DNA of 64,000 nt from Sphingobacteriales bacterium (GCA_012270485.1 JAAXIF010000020.1:74501-138500), one strand, 5' to 3'. Shown: positions 43,846 through 53,750, counted from the stretch's first letter. Notes: generated from the letters alone by a model not told the origin. Translations and numbers: made by a program.

Positions 43846-43977
43846 AATTTCAGAATTTCATGGTTTTATTCGCTAAAAAAAATAGTAGAACAGTTTTTGT
43901 GTACAAATTAGGAATTCATTTGTGAAGGCAGATCAAATTTCTTCCAAATACCATTTAATTATAACAAATACACGCAT

Positions 43978-46581
43978 ATGAACGTTAACAACTATACTAT
44001 AAAGGCTCAGGAAACTATTCAAGCTGCTCAACAGCTGGCTTTCAATGCCAATCACTCGTCTATCGAAACGGAACATTTACTAAAAGCATTGATCGCCGAT
44101 AAAGAAAGCCCAATTGCTTTTTTATTAAAAAAAAATAATGTCGCCATTACGCTTTTAGAAACAAAGCTGGAAGAAGCGTTTGCACGGTTACCCAAAAATC
44201 AATCAGGAGAACCTGCACAAACCATCAGCCGTGATCTCAATACCGTTTTTTTGAAAGCAAATGCGCTGTTAAAAGAATTCGGCGATGAATTCATTAGCCC
44301 AGAACATTTGATGTTGGCTTTACTTCAGATCAATGATAATACAGCTAAAACACTTAAAGATGCGGGTCTTACTGAAAAAGGTTTGAAAATAGCGATTAAA
44401 GACTTGCGCAAAGGTGAGAGTATTCAATCACAAACACAGGAAACACAATTCAATGTGTTGAATAAATATGCCCGTAATCTGAATGAGGCGGCAAGACAAG
44501 GAAAATTAGATCCTGTGATTGGGCGCGATGAAGAAATCAGAAGAACACTGCATATCTTATCACGTAGAAGTAAAAACAATCCAATTTTAGTAGGTGAGCC
44601 CGGCGTGGGTAAGACTGCTATAGCGGAAGGGCTGGCGATGAGGATCATCAATGGTGATGTACCCGAAAATTTAAAGTCTAAGATCATCTTTACATTGGAT
44701 ATGGGGCAGTTGATCGCCGGTGCTAAATACAAAGGAGAATTTGAAGAAAGATTAAAAGGGGTTGTCAAAGAAGTGGCAGCGAGTGATGGAGAGATTATAT
44801 TGTTTATTGATGAAATCCATACATTGGTTGGAGCAGGGGGCGGAGAAGGAGCAATGGATGCTGCCAATATCTTAAAACCAGCACTAGCTCGTGGAGAGTT
44901 GAGAGCCATAGGAGCCACTACTTTAAATGAATACCAGAAATATTTTGAGAAGGATAAAGCATTGGAACGTCGTTTCCAAAAAGTGATGATTGAAGAACCC
45001 GGTATTGAAGATGCTATTTCTATTCTTCGTGGGTTAAAAGATCGTTACGAAACACACCACCATGTTCGTATTAAGGATGAAGCGATCATAGCAGCTGTAG
45101 AATTATCCAATCGTTATATCACGGATCGTTTTCTTCCTGATAAAGCCATTGATCTTATCGATGAAAGTGCAGCCAAACTTCGACTGGAAATGAATTCCAT
45201 GCCCGAGGAGTTGGACACACTTGAAAGACAAATTCGTCAACTAGAGATTGAACGAGAGGCCATTAAGCGAGAAGATGATGAAGAAAAACTAAAAGAACTC
45301 AATATTGAAATTAGTAACCTGAGTGTACAAAGAGATACCCTTAAAGCTAAGTGGAAAAATGAAAAAGAGATCGTAGATAAAATTCAACAAGCAAAAGCAG
45401 GTATTGAAACCTTGAAACTGGAAGCAGAGCAAGCAGAAAGAAATGGAGACTATGGTAAAGTAGCAGAAATACGTTATGGTAAGATCAAAGAACAGGAAGC
45501 GGTGATTACTGATTATACGGAACAACTGAATCAACTAGGTGAACAAGGTCGACGATTAATGAAAGAAGAAGTAGATGCAGAAGATATTGCGGAGAATATT
45601 GCAAAAGCTACCGGTATTCCCGTGGCTAAGATGATGCAAAGTGAAAGAGAAAAATTATTGCACCTTGAAGAGGAGTTACATCAACGTGTAGTTGGACAAG
45701 AGGAAGCGATAACTGCAGTAGCCGATGCGGTAAGAAGAAGTAGGGCTGGATTGCAGGATCCGCGTAAACCTATTGGATCATTTATATTTCTAGGTACTAC
45801 CGGTGTCGGTAAAACAGAATTGGCAAAAGCATTGGCAGCCTATTTATTTGATGATGAACACCTGATGACAAGAATTGATATGAGTGAGTATCAAGAGAAA
45901 CATACGGTATCACGATTGGTAGGTGCTCCTCCGGGTTATGTGGGATATGATGAAGGTGGACAATTAACGGAAGCTGTAAGACGAAAACCTTATAGTGTAG
46001 TGTTGCTGGATGAGATTGAGAAAGCGCATCCGGATGTTTGGAATGTATTGTTGCAGGTATTGGATGATGGACATTTAACAGATAATAAAGGAAGAACCGT
46101 GAATTTCAAAAATACCATCATCATCATGACTAGTAATATCGGGAGTCATCTGATACAAGATGCTTTTGATGCTGTTCAAGAGGAAAATATTGCAGAGGCA
46201 ACTGAACGCGCTAAACATGAGGTTATGGATCTGTTGCGTAAAACAATTAGACCCGAATTTTTGAATCGTGTGGATGAGATCATTATGTTTAGTCCATTGA
46301 TGAAGAAGCAAATCATGGGTATTGTGAAAATACAGTTGGATGGATTAAAGAAGATGGTTGCTGAAACCGGAATTCGATTAGAGTTTAGCGAGTATTTATT
46401 AGAATTTTTGAGTGAACAAGGATATGACCCTCAAATGGGAGCAAGACCATTGAAACGGTTGATACAAAAACAGATCGTTAATGCACTGAGTAAAAAAATC
46501 CTAGCAGGCGAGATTGATAAATCACAAAAAGTATTGATTGATGCATTTGATGGGGTAGTGGTATTTAGAAATGAGGACTAA
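43978..46581 (+). CDS. clpB: ATP-dependent disaggregase chaperone ClpB
   Basis: 867 aa. The N-domain (1-150) is followed by NBD1 with GEPGVGKTA (about 205) and Walker [13 protein letters not shown], a middle coiled-coil domain (about 410-525, [17 protein letters not shown]), and NBD2 with GTTGVGKTE (about 605), the [15 protein letters not shown] Walker B and a C-terminal sensor region ([13 protein letters not shown]). It works with DnaK to resolubilise protein aggregates after heat stress. No heat-shock promoter could be recognised upstream. A strong terminator follows. Confidence 0.97.
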   Translation: MNVNNYTIKAQETIQAAQQLAFNANHSSIETEHLLKALIADKESPIAFLLKKNNVAITLLETKLEEAFARLPKNQSGEPAQTISRDLNTVFLKANALLKEFGDEFISPEHLMLALLQINDNTAKTLKDAGLTEKGLKIAIKDLRKGESIQSQTQETQFNVLNKYARNLNEAARQGKLDPVIGRDEEIRRTLHILSRRSKNNPILVGEPGVGKTAIAEGLAMRIINGDVPENLKSKIIFTLDMGQLIAGAKYKGEFEERLKGVVKEVAASDGEIILFIDEIHTLVGAGGGEGAMDAANILKPALARGELRAIGATTLNEYQKYFEKDKALERRFQKVMIEEPGIEDAISILRGLKDRYETHHHVRIKDEAIIAAVELSNRYITDRFLPDKAIDLIDESAAKLRLEMNSMPEELDTLERQIRQLEIEREAIKREDDEEKLKELNIEISNLSVQRDTLKAKWKNEKEIVDKIQQAKAGIETLKLEAEQAERNGDYGKVAEIRYGKIKEQEAVITDYTEQLNQLGEQGRRLMKEEVDAEDIAENIAKATGIPVAKMMQSEREKLLHLEEELHQRVVGQEEAITAVADAVRRSRAGLQDPRKPIGSFIFLGTTGVGKTELAKALAAYLFDDEHLMTRIDMSEYQEKHTVSRLVGAPPGYVGYDEGGQLTEAVRRKPYSVVLLDEIEKAHPDVWNVLLQVLDDGHLTDNKGRTVNFKNTIIIMTSNIGSHLIQDAFDAVQEENIAEATERAKHEVMDLLRKTIRPEFLNRVDEIIMFSPLMKKQIMGIVKIQLDGLKKMVAETGIRLEFSEYLLEFLSEQGYDPQMGARPLKRLIQKQIVNALSKKILAGEIDKSQKVLIDAFDGVVVFRNED

Positions 46582-46583
46582 TG

Positions 46584-46625
46584 AAAAGAGGCTATATCAA
46601 AGTATTGATACAGCCTCTTTTTTTT
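46584..46625 (+). terminator. Terminator of the 30-bp hairpin family, after clpB
   Basis: Arms GAGGCTATATC and GATACAGCCTC, 8-nt loop, then eight T. Related to the hairpins at 221, 26646 and 48567. Confidence 0.88.
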
Positions 46626-46655
46626 ACCATGGACTATCGACTATTGACTATTTGC
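46626..46655. repeat. CCATGGACTATCGACTATTG intergenic repeat unit
   Basis: Short run of the same CCATGGACTATCGAC units that make up the hairpin at 14686-14730; here in one orientation only. Confidence 0.45.
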
Positions 46656-46704
46656 CGTAACCCATCAATCTAATTACCAGCTTCTTTTGTATTTTGTAAG
46701 TGCT

Positions 46705-47217
46705 ATGACCCGCTTCACAACCTCACTTCAACAATTTGACGAGAAAGGCGAGAAATCCGGATGGACATATATTCTTATTCCCCAAGATATTGCCGAAATC
46801 TTAACTCAGGGAAGTCGCAAGACCTTTCGTGTGAAAGGAAAAATCGATGCACATGCCATCAAAGCTGTTGCGGTGATGCCAATGGGTGATGGATCTTTTA
46901 TTCTGCCGGTCAATGCTCAAATGCGCAAAGCCATCGGTAAACGAAAGGGGGCCATGGTCAATGTTTCATTAGGAGTAGACCATGCGCAGCCCGAAGTACC
47001 TCCTGTTTTAGCTGTTTGTTTGGCAGATGAACCAAAAGCAAAAGCATTCTTTGAGCAGTTGCCTCTATCCCAGCGGAATTATTACAGTAAATGGGTGGTG
47101 GCGGTGAAATCAGCCTCATTACAAGCCGAGCGAATTGCGCAAGTGATTGATGCCCTGTATCTTGGGTATAATTTCGTAAGTTTCATGCAACACCTAAAGG
47201 AAAAGAAACAACAATAA
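46705..47217 (+). CDS. DUF1905/YdeI (OmpD-associated) family protein
   Basis: 170 aa from ATG 46705; the track start is TTG 46687. The N-terminal half (GWTYILIPQDIAEIL, FRVKGKIDAHAIKAVAVMPMGDGSFILPVNAQMRKAIGK) is DUF1905, a small beta-barrel; the C-terminal part (FEQLPLSQRNYYSKWVVAVKSASLQAERIAQVI) is the YdeI/bacteriocin-protection helical segment. Function unknown; cytosolic. It is 68 bp upstream of the TetR gene, which has its own operator between. Confidence 0.85.
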   Translation: MTRFTTSLQQFDEKGEKSGWTYILIPQDIAEILTQGSRKTFRVKGKIDAHAIKAVAVMPMGDGSFILPVNAQMRKAIGKRKGAMVNVSLGVDHAQPEVPPVLAVCLADEPKAKAFFEQLPLSQRNYYSKWVVAVKSASLQAERIAQVIDALYLGYNFVSFMQHLKEKKQQ

Positions 47218-47250
47218 GCTTTCACCGTTCATCATTTTTATAGACAAAAA

Positions 47251-47266
47251 CTTACTATTTAGTCAG
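47251..47266. promoter_or_regulatory. Putative TetR operator 1 (autoregulatory)
   Basis: CTTACTATTTAGTCAG is similar in 12-13 of 16 positions to the better palindrome downstream of the regulator gene. It lies 19 bp before the regulator ATG, where a repressor would block the promoter. Confidence 0.5.
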
Positions 47267-47285
47267 TTATTCTTAACTTTAGTTC

Positions 47286-47858
47286 ATGGCTGCCAGACAT
47301 ACAGATACTCGCGAAGAGATCGTTCGCATTGGAACCCAGTTGATCAAGAGTCATGGATATAATGCATTTAGTTATGCAGATATATCAGAACAATTACAGA
47401 TCAAAAATGCGGCGGTTCATTATCATTTCAGGGGTAAGGAAGACTTACTGGCAGAAGTACTGGATCAATACATTGATCAGTATCAATTGTTGAAGAAGCA
47501 GTTGGTTCAATTGAATGCCAGTGCAACATTTGCAATGGAAAAATTCATTGAACGATATTCTATTTTGGTGGATGCTAACAGTATATGTATCATCGGTTCT
47601 ATTGCATCAGATTACAATACCTTACCTGAATCTGTAAAAGAAAAAGTACATCAACTTGTGACGATGGTCTTGAAAATGGTAGAGGAAACCCTAGCATCGG
47701 GCAAACGTTCGGGGGAATTTCAGTTCAGTGAAACAGCTAAAACCCAAACATTACTCGTTATGACGAATCTTGCTGCAGGCGTTCAATTGGCTAGAATCAC
47801 CGGGAAAAAAGATTATGATACAATAAAGCGGGCGATCATTCGTCAACTTAAAGGATAA
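47286..47858 (+). CDS. TetR/AcrR-family transcriptional regulator
   Basis: 190 aa. The N-terminal HTH (REEIVRIGTQLIKSHGYNAFSYADISEQLQIKNAAVHYHFRGKEDLL, about 9-55) is typical of TetR; the C-terminal ligand domain is all alpha-helical. Matching dyads occur just upstream of this gene and just upstream of the next one, so it probably represses itself and the secreted protein that follows. Ligand unknown. Confidence 0.92.
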   Translation: MAARHTDTREEIVRIGTQLIKSHGYNAFSYADISEQLQIKNAAVHYHFRGKEDLLAEVLDQYIDQYQLLKKQLVQLNASATFAMEKFIERYSILVDANSICIIGSIASDYNTLPESVKEKVHQLVTMVLKMVEETLASGKRSGEFQFSETAKTQTLLVMTNLAAGVQLARITGKKDYDTIKRAIIRQLKG

Positions 47859-47876
47859 ATTTTTTTATATTCAAAA

Positions 47877-47892
47877 CTTACTTATTAGTAAG
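47877..47892. promoter_or_regulatory. Putative TetR operator 2
   Basis: CTTACTTATTAGTAAG is a near-perfect 16-bp palindrome (one mismatched pair), in the promoter position 26 bp before the ATG at 47918. Its spacing and symmetry fit a TetR-family operator. Confidence 0.6.
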
Positions 47893-47917
47893 TAATTAAT
47901 AAACTAAAATCAAAACC

Positions 47918-48475
47918 ATGAAAAAAGCATCCGTTTACATCGCTATCCTATTTGGCATGTTACCGTTGTTCATGTCTGCACAAACAGATACCAAAGGATC
48001 AGTTGTCACTGCTTCTAATGAAGTACTGGAAGGAACCATCAAAGACCAGTTACAGAAAAAAGGGAATATTTTATTCACCAATGCTTCCGGTAGTAAGAAA
48101 TTGTATTCACCGGCTGATCTGTCAGAATTTTCGATCAATGGGATCCGATACGTTTCTTACGCAAATGATTTTTATAAAGTAGTTACAAGCGGTAATAAAG
48201 CGCTACTCTATATCCGCGTTACTGATAACAGTGGTAAACTTTTATACAATGGTGCTGAAATGGTAACTGTATCTACCGCAGAAGGAAAATCAGGAGACTA
48301 TTATCTTCAGTTAAAAAAAGATGATAAACTGAATTGGTTATCAAAAAAGAACTTTAATGATGTGATCACGAATGCATGTGCTGATTGCAGTACTGTGATC
48401 AACAATATTAAATCGGGACAATTTGATTACACCCAGTTAACCAAACTGATCGAACAATACAATAATTGCCAATAA
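47918..48475 (+). CDS. Secreted protein of unknown function, putative TetR target
   Basis: 185 aa with signal peptide MKKASVYIAILFGMLPLFMSAQ. The mature part (GTIKDQLQKKGNILFTNASG, DLSEFSINGIRYVSY, LQLKKDDKLNWLSKKNF) resembles small beta-rich periplasmic proteins of Bacteroidota annotated as hypothetical; the C-terminus has a C-x2-C pair (ACADC) and a final NNCQ. It follows the TetR gene after 59 bp that hold a good operator, and is closed by the second MITE-like copy. Confidence 0.7.
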   Translation: MKKASVYIAILFGMLPLFMSAQTDTKGSVVTASNEVLEGTIKDQLQKKGNILFTNASGSKKLYSPADLSEFSINGIRYVSYANDFYKVVTSGNKALLYIRVTDNSGKLLYNGAEMVTVSTAEGKSGDYYLQLKKDDKLNWLSKKNFNDVITNACADCSTVINNIKSGQFDYTQLTKLIEQYNNCQ

Positions 48476-48487
48476 AAATGAAAGGAT

Positions 48488-48596
48488 GAGGAAGTCTCAA
48501 AAGTAAAAAGAAGGCTTTGAGAATCGCCTAAATGAAAACTTTCTCCATCAGGTACCCGAATAAAAAGAGGCTGTATCGGACTTTTGATACAGCCTC
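48488..48596 (-). repeat. MITE-like 109-bp element, copy 2 (inverted)
   Basis: Reverse complement of 221..329, identical at every base I compared. It fills the gap between two convergent genes and supplies a hairpin with T-tract (GAGGCTGTATC/GATACAGCCTC) on the minus strand, so it may also terminate transcription. Flanks here read GAT and ATC, an inverted rather than direct repeat, so no target duplication is claimed. Confidence 0.8.
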
Positions 48597-48603
48597 ATCT
48601 TAT

Positions 48604-49374
48604 TTAAAGATCAGAATACGGTGTGGGTGTTAAAAACACAATATCAATTTTACTGACTGTATTTTGATATTCAGGCATAGAAGAGAGTCTTTTCCATTCC
48701 GAATCTACAACAAAACTTTTCCAATGCTCGTTCCGGTCATTCATATTTTCAAAACTGGTCATGTACATCAGATTGGGCATTCGAGTACCGCTCAATACTT
48801 CACCATAAAAAACGGCATTAAAGTTCAACCGCTTGAATAGTTTGATCTCGCCTCCTTCATTGAACATCTCAACTTTCTTCCGATAGATTTTTTCTGAAGC
48901 TGATTCATAGCTTCTCAATTCATAGACCCGCATGGGAGCAGGATTTTTTAAAGTAGGGGTAGCTAAATAAGGCATATCAGTAAATGCCCGTAATACAATT
49001 GTTTCAAAGCGTTCGTAGGTTGGATGATCATGTTTAGTCTGTATATATTCGGCACCATCTCCCTGAAATCTAGCATCACCCATCATGCGATCCTCAAGTT
49101 GATAAAAATGATCTGTCGAAGGAGCCGGAATCAACAGGTATAACTTTTTCATCACTGCAGTATCATTGGTGATGGGCTTGAATACTCCAATTTTAGTAAT
49201 ACCATATCTTTTGGCAGCAGGCTTCCAAGCTTTTTCAATAAATGTTTCTGTTCTGATTAATTGGTCATCATTTTTGCAGTGGTACACTCTGATCAGATAA
49301 AAGTCTCTTTTCGATTGTGTATAGCCTGTAAAAGTTAATAAGATCAAATAAATCAATATCCATTTCTTATTCAT
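48604..49374 (-). CDS. Secreted NIPSNAP-family protein
   Basis: 256 aa with signal peptide MNKKWILIYLILLTFTGYTQ. Two ferredoxin-like NIPSNAP modules are visible: about 24-125 (RDFYLIRVYHC, TFIEKAWKPAAKRYGITKIGVF) and about 147-250 (RVYELRSYESASEKIYRKKVEMFNEGGEIKLF, YMTSFENMNDRNEHWKSFV). Role unknown. It starts 6 bp after the M20 peptidase stop, so they form a two-gene operon. Confidence 0.85.
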   Translation of the reverse strand: MNKKWILIYLILLTFTGYTQSKRDFYLIRVYHCKNDDQLIRTETFIEKAWKPAAKRYGITKIGVFKPITNDTAVMKKLYLLIPAPSTDHFYQLEDRMMGDARFQGDGAEYIQTKHDHPTYERFETIVLRAFTDMPYLATPTLKNPAPMRVYELRSYESASEKIYRKKVEMFNEGGEIKLFKRLNFNAVFYGEVLSGTRMPNLMYMTSFENMNDRNEHWKSFVVDSEWKRLSSMPEYQNTVSKIDIVFLTPTPYSDL

Positions 49375-49380
49375 ATGTAA

Positions 49381-50688
49381 TTATTGAGTTTGTGTGAGAC
49401 GATAAATTAATATTGCAGCACGTTGTATTAAAAGCGGTAGATCGTTGAGATTGATGGTCTCGCCAACAGCATGCGCCCCTTTGCCAGAAGCACCCAATCC
49501 ATCAATACAGTCTACATATTTTGCTACATAAGAAATATCTCCGGCACCCCTTGAACCAGGGTCGCCGGCATTAGCCGGTCCTAAGCCCATATCTCGCGAA
49601 ACCTTATCCACCCATAATCTCAATATATTATTGCCTTTGGTAGGTTCCATGGCCGGAATACCATCTGTGAATGAAATTTTAGCCTTTGTGCCGTTTAAAT
49701 TTTCTTTTGAAACAATCGCTCGCATTTTTTCACGGGCATTTTCTCTTTGTTGCTCGGTTAAAAAACGAAGGTCACCTTCTACAACTACTGCAGGTGAAAT
49801 AATATTGGTCTTGCCCAATACAGATGCTTTTATTTGTTTGTGATCATATTGCATTTCTGATCCACCTGCAATGATACCGGGATTGAAAGTCAGGTATTTT
49901 TCATTGGATAAATTTTCTCGAAATGCATTCAAAATACGCGCTGATTCAAAAATGGCTCCATAACCCGAACCTTGACCAAAAACACCGGCTGAATGCCCGG
50001 TTTTTGCGTTTACTTCTAATTTCCAACTGCTAAAACCACGTCTACCAATAGCAATTGTATTCCTACCTTGTGCCGTTTCAAATCCAAGAGCCACATCAGC
50101 AGCTTTTGCTCTTTCGATAAAATCGGCGCGACTAATACTGGTAGGTTTACCTGACTCTTCTTCATCCCCGGTAAAATAGACTACAATAGAAGTATTTTCT
50201 AATAAACCCAAAGATTCCAATGCCTGTAATGCCATGACCACCACCACATCACCCCCCTTCATATCATTTACACCTTGTCCTGTAGCTGTTGAATCATTGA
50301 TTTTGGTATAGGGTGTAAAAGGCATATCCGGTTCAAAAACGGTATCCAGATGTCCGATAATGAAGATTTTTTTTCCTTTGTTTCCTTTTCTGGAAGCTAC
50401 CAAGTGTCCGGCTCTTTTTAATGAATCGGGTAATAGTACCCATTCAGTTTGTAAGCCGGCTTTTTTTAATTCCCTGCTAAAAACTTCACCTGTTTTTTTG
50501 ACACCGGGAATATTAAATGTGCCACTATTAATATTAACCGTCTCTTCTAATAATTTTTCAGCGCTTATCCGGTTTGATTTTACCCAATTGATGATCTTGA
50601 TTTCTGTATCGGAAAGTCCTTGCGAAAAAATTTTTTGAATCAGAAGCAACGCAATAACTAAAGCTGGTATCTTTTTCATGTAACTCAT
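49381..50688 (-). CDS. Secreted M20-family metallopeptidase (glutamate carboxypeptidase-like)
   Basis: 435 aa with signal peptide MKKIPALVIALLLIQKIFSQ (ATG 50679; the in-frame ATG at 50688 adds three residues). The co-catalytic zinc site is GHLDTVF, GVNDMKGG, GDEEESG and later ALGFE and the C-terminal KGAHAVGE histidine; the dimerisation domain sits between (GRRGFSSWKLEVNAKTGHSAG). It resembles CPG2-type carboxypeptidases that release a C-terminal amino acid from small peptides or N-acyl amino acids. Co-transcribed with the NIPSNAP gene. Confidence 0.9.
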   Translation of the reverse strand: MSYMKKIPALVIALLLIQKIFSQGLSDTEIKIINWVKSNRISAEKLLEETVNINSGTFNIPGVKKTGEVFSRELKKAGLQTEWVLLPDSLKRAGHLVASRKGNKGKKIFIIGHLDTVFEPDMPFTPYTKINDSTATGQGVNDMKGGDVVVVMALQALESLGLLENTSIVVYFTGDEEESGKPTSISRADFIERAKAADVALGFETAQGRNTIAIGRRGFSSWKLEVNAKTGHSAGVFGQGSGYGAIFESARILNAFRENLSNEKYLTFNPGIIAGGSEMQYDHKQIKASVLGKTNIISPAVVVEGDLRFLTEQQRENAREKMRAIVSKENLNGTKAKISFTDGIPAMEPTKGNNILRLWVDKVSRDMGLGPANAGDPGSRGAGDISYVAKYVDCIDGLGASGKGAHAVGETINLNDLPLLIQRAAILIYRLTQTQ

Positions 50689-50716
50689 TTGATGAAGACC
50701 AAGTTAATGAGTTTTT

Positions 50717-50761
50717 CGCTATCTAATAAAGGAATTCGGTCATATGCTTGATTAGATAGCG
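50717..50761. promoter_or_regulatory. 11-bp inverted repeat CGCTATCTAAT in a divergent promoter region
   Basis: CGCTATCTAAT and ATTAGATAGCG are perfect reverse complements 23 bp apart, 29 bp upstream of the M20 peptidase start. The 284-bp gap to the DUF4382 gene holds no ORF. It could be an operator for the M20/NIPSNAP operon or an RNA hairpin. Confidence 0.5.
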
Positions 50762-50972
50762 TTGTTACAAGCCGGTGATAAGCCGACTTATTTATCCAAA
50801 ACTTTTATTGAGAAAAATGATGCCAGTCGGTAAATAGACGTCTTATGTCAACACTTAGCTATAAAATATCCTTTAACAAAACCTTAGTACACATTAGGCA
50901 TTCTTTTTGTCTCTAATCAAAAAAAGATAAAAAAGTGCCGATGATTGAATGCTACGCTAAAAACAAGCACAC

Positions 50973-51857
50973 ATGAAAACAAAACAAGCATTACTCGGAA
51001 CCCTGATGTTATTTGCCATTGCATTTACCATCACATCTTGTCAAAAATCTGAATCTGCGCAAGCGCCCGCAGGAAAACAAAATCTTAGTTTGTATATGAC
51101 CGATGGTCCTGGTTTTTTTGATCAGGTATTCGTAGACATCAAAGCTGTTAAGGTATTGGTAGATACAACAAAAGATACTCGTAAAAATGATACCTGTAAT
51201 TGGGATCGCTTAGGTGCTTATATTGGGTCTACATTAGGAAATAGAAAAGATTCAGGTCTAGTATGGACAAATCTAAATATTCGTGCAGGTGTATATGATA
51301 TTTTGAATTTGCGTAATGGAGTTGATACGCTATTAGCAGCTACAGATATTCCTAAGGGTGCTATCCGTTTAATTAGAATTGAGATTGGAACACAAAACTC
51401 AGTGGTAAAGGATAGTGTAACTTATCCGCTTTACTGGCCGGAGAATAAGCCCAATTATATCCTGATTAAATTGAAAGGAAATGAATGTGAAGAGTACCTG
51501 CCCGGTAGAATACGTTTATGGCTTGACTTTGATATCAGCAGATCTGTAATAGTCGTAAACAATAATAAGTTTTACCTGAAACCCATCTTCCACATCTTTA
51601 TTGAGAAAAAAACAGCGAGTGTTTCCGGTAAAGTAAAACCTGAGGATGCAAAAGCAGTATTGACACTGTTTAATAGTACCGATACAGCTTATGCCTTGCC
51701 GAATAAAAACGGGGAATTTAAAATGAGGGGATTAAAAGACGGTACTTACTCCTTATACATTAATGCTTCGAATAATTATAAGGACACTACCATTAATAAT
51801 ATTAAAGTTGAAGCACCTAAGAATACTCATATAGGTGTGATCGAACTCAAGAAGTAG
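50973..51857 (+). CDS. DUF4382 lipoprotein
   Basis: 294 aa with lipoprotein signal MKTKQALLGTLMLFAIAFTITSC. DUF4382 (about 35-205) shows the usual NLSLYMTDGPGFFDQVFVDIKAV opening, WTNLNIRAGVYDILNLRNGVDTLLA and IPKGAIRLIRIEIG. The C-terminal 80 aa (ASVSGKVKPEDAKAVLTLFN, then FKMRGLKDGTYSLYI) form a carboxypeptidase-regulatory-like sandwich. Probably an outer-membrane lipoprotein; role unknown. Monocistronic. Confidence 0.9.
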   Translation: MKTKQALLGTLMLFAIAFTITSCQKSESAQAPAGKQNLSLYMTDGPGFFDQVFVDIKAVKVLVDTTKDTRKNDTCNWDRLGAYIGSTLGNRKDSGLVWTNLNIRAGVYDILNLRNGVDTLLAATDIPKGAIRLIRIEIGTQNSVVKDSVTYPLYWPENKPNYILIKLKGNECEEYLPGRIRLWLDFDISRSVIVVNNNKFYLKPIFHIFIEKKTASVSGKVKPEDAKAVLTLFNSTDTAYALPNKNGEFKMRGLKDGTYSLYINASNNYKDTTINNIKVEAPKNTHIGVIELKK

Positions 51858-51876
51858 GTTTTCAAGAGCAAGGGTT

Positions 51877-51907
51877 AAGGGGAGCTTTCGGGCTCCTCTT
51901 TTTTTAT
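51877..51907 (+). terminator. Rho-independent terminator after the DUF4382 gene
   Basis: AGGGGAGC pairs with GCTCCTCT (one G-U), TTTCG-based loop, then eight T. Confidence 0.88.
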
Positions 51908-51923
51908 GCCCAAATCCCAGTTA

Positions 51924-51957
51924 TTTGCTCAATCTTCACAGGAATACGGCAACTTTG
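51924..51957 (+). promoter_or_regulatory. Putative promoter of the TetA-like MFS gene
   Basis: TTTG (51924-51927) as -33 and CAACTTTG (51950-51957, one mismatch to TAnnTTTG) as -7, 22 bp apart, 26 bp upstream of the ATG. Confidence 0.45.
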
Positions 51958-51983
51958 CAAAGGCCCTTTTCAAATGAGCAAGT

Positions 51984-53204
51984 ATGCAAAACCGTAAAGC
52001 TGCAATTGGATTTATTTTTATCACGCTGTTGATTGATGTAACCGGACTGGGACTTATTATCCCGGTAATGCCAAAATTGATTGAAGATCTTTTACAAACT
52101 TCAGATATTAGTAAGGCTTCTCAGTATGGTGGGTGGCTTACTTTTGCTTATGCATTTGTACAATTTCTTTTTGCACCCGTTTTGGGTAATCTAAGTGATA
52201 AATACGGTCGTCGACCTGTATTACTTCTATCACTATTAGGATTTGGAATTGATTATCTTTTTCTTTCATTTGCTCCTTCTATCGGATGGTTATTTATTGG
52301 AAGAATTATCGCCGGAATTACAGGCGCCAGTTTTACAACTGCTTCAGCTTATATCGCTGATATTAGTACCCCTGAAAATCGTGCACAGAACTTCGGGATG
52401 ATAGGCGCTGCTTTTGGACTAGGCTTTATCCTCGGACCTATGATTGGAGGGTTATTGGGTGAGTTAGGTGCTCGTGTCCCGTTTTTTGTTGCCGCTGGTT
52501 TAGCATTACTGAACTGTGCCTATGGCTATTTTGTTTTGCCTGAATCTTTATCAAAAGAAAACAGGAGAAATTTTGAATGGAGAAGAGCCAATCCGGTCGG
52601 ATCTTTATTACAGCTAAAAAAATATCCTGCAGTAGCGGGATTGATCATCTCCATGGTCCTGATTTATATTGCCGGACATGCTGTGCAAAGTAATTGGAGC
52701 TTTTTTAATATTGAACGTTTCGGATGGAGTCCTAAAATGATCGGTATCTCTTTAGGGATTGTGGGATTATTGGTGGGCGGCGTACAAGGTGGACTCGTTC
52801 GTGTCATCAATCCGCGAATTGGCAATGAGAAAAGTGTTTATGTGGGATTGGGATTATATGCACTTGGTTTATTACTATTTGCATTTGCTACCGAAGGATG
52901 GATGATGTTTGTTTTTTTAATTCCTTATTGTTTGGGTGGTATTGCAGGTCCGGCCTTGCAATCTATTATATCAGGTCATGTTCCACCCAATGAACAAGGG
53001 GAATTACAAGGAGCACTGACCAGTTTAATGAGTGCTACTTCTATCATTGGGCCACCCTTAATGACAAATCTCTTTGCATATTTTACACATAAAGAAGCGC
53101 CCGTTTATTTTCCGGGCGCCGCATTCTTTTTAGGTGCTGTATTAATGATGGCAAGTACTTATTACGCTTATAAAGCTTTGCACACAAAAAAAATAACTGA
53201 TTAA
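51984..53204 (+). CDS. TetA/TCR-type MFS efflux transporter
   Basis: 406 aa, 12 TM segments. [18 protein letters not shown] in TM1, motif [15 protein letters not shown] between TM2 and TM3, [21 protein letters not shown] in TM4 and [16 protein letters not shown] (motif C) in TM5 identify the DHA1 tetracycline-resistance-like family. Most chromosomal members of this type are not proven tetracycline pumps. No TetR gene is adjacent. It converges on the RidA gene with a 4-bp overlap. Confidence 0.88.
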   Translation: MQNRKAAIGFIFITLLIDVTGLGLIIPVMPKLIEDLLQTSDISKASQYGGWLTFAYAFVQFLFAPVLGNLSDKYGRRPVLLLSLLGFGIDYLFLSFAPSIGWLFIGRIIAGITGASFTTASAYIADISTPENRAQNFGMIGAAFGLGFILGPMIGGLLGELGARVPFFVAAGLALLNCAYGYFVLPESLSKENRRNFEWRRANPVGSLLQLKKYPAVAGLIISMVLIYIAGHAVQSNWSFFNIERFGWSPKMIGISLGIVGLLVGGVQGGLVRVINPRIGNEKSVYVGLGLYALGLLLFAFATEGWMMFVFLIPYCLGGIAGPALQSIISGHVPPNEQGELQGALTSLMSATSIIGPPLMTNLFAYFTHKEAPVYFPGAAFFLGAVLMMASTYYAYKALHTKKITD

Positions 53205-53719
53205 TTTTCAACTTCAACAATCATTTCAATTTCAACGGCCATATTCATTGGTAGTGATGCTATACCCACTGCACTTCTAGCATGTTTACCTTTATCGCCA
53301 AATATGGCTACCATCAAATCTGAAAAACCATTAATCACTTTTGGTTGATCGGTGAACTGCTCAGTGCTATTAACCATTCCCAATACTTTTACGATTCTTT
53401 TTACTTTCGAAAGATCCCCAACAGCAGCCTTAAGTGTTGACAATAAATTGATACCAGTCAACTTAGCTGCATTATAACCTTCTTCTATGGAAAGTTCTTT
53501 TCCCAACTTACCGGTAGTATACTTGCCATCTGCATTGGCAGGTCCATGGCCGGATAGGAAAATGAGATTACCGGTACGTACAAACTTAACATAGTTGGCA
53601 ATAGGATTGGTTGGAGCTGGTAAGACAATACCCAACGATTGCAATTTTTGTTCCGGTGTTTGTGCAAATGTTGTGGTTATGAAACAGTAGCCAATAAACA
53701 GCAATAATACTTTTCTCAT
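53201..53719 (-). CDS. Exported RidA/YjgF-family protein
   Basis: 172 aa with signal peptide [20 protein letters not shown], unlike cytosolic RidA (about 128 aa). The domain shows [40 protein letters not shown] and [26 protein letters not shown]; the Arg of HARSAVG corresponds to the substrate-binding Arg of active RidA. The role outside the cytoplasm is unknown. It is 31 bp downstream of the M61 peptidase gene in the same direction, so they are probably co-transcribed. Confidence 0.85.
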   Translation of the reverse strand: MRKVLLLFIGYCFITTTFAQTPEQKLQSLGIVLPAPTNPIANYVKFVRTGNLIFLSGHGPANADGKYTTGKLGKELSIEEGYNAAKLTGINLLSTLKAAVGDLSKVKRIVKVLGMVNSTEQFTDQPKVINGFSDLMVAIFGDKGKHARSAVGIASLPMNMAVEIEMIVEVEN

Positions 53720-53750
53720 TTGTACTTTGATTAATGAAGCGACTATTAAA

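Noticed and set aside
44424-44918. 164-aa minus-strand ORF inside clpB
   Set aside because: Lies opposite NBD1 of ClpB; composition is that of reverse-complemented coding DNA.
48481-48604. Target-site duplication around the second MITE-like copy
   Set aside because: Flanks GAT and ATC are inverted rather than direct repeats, and copy 1 has no matching flanks, so no duplication can be claimed.
51984-53204. Tetracycline resistance determinant
   Set aside because: The protein is TetA-like in motifs, but sequence alone does not separate resistance pumps from other chromosomal DHA1 transporters, and the TetR gene in the window is 4 kb away with its own target.
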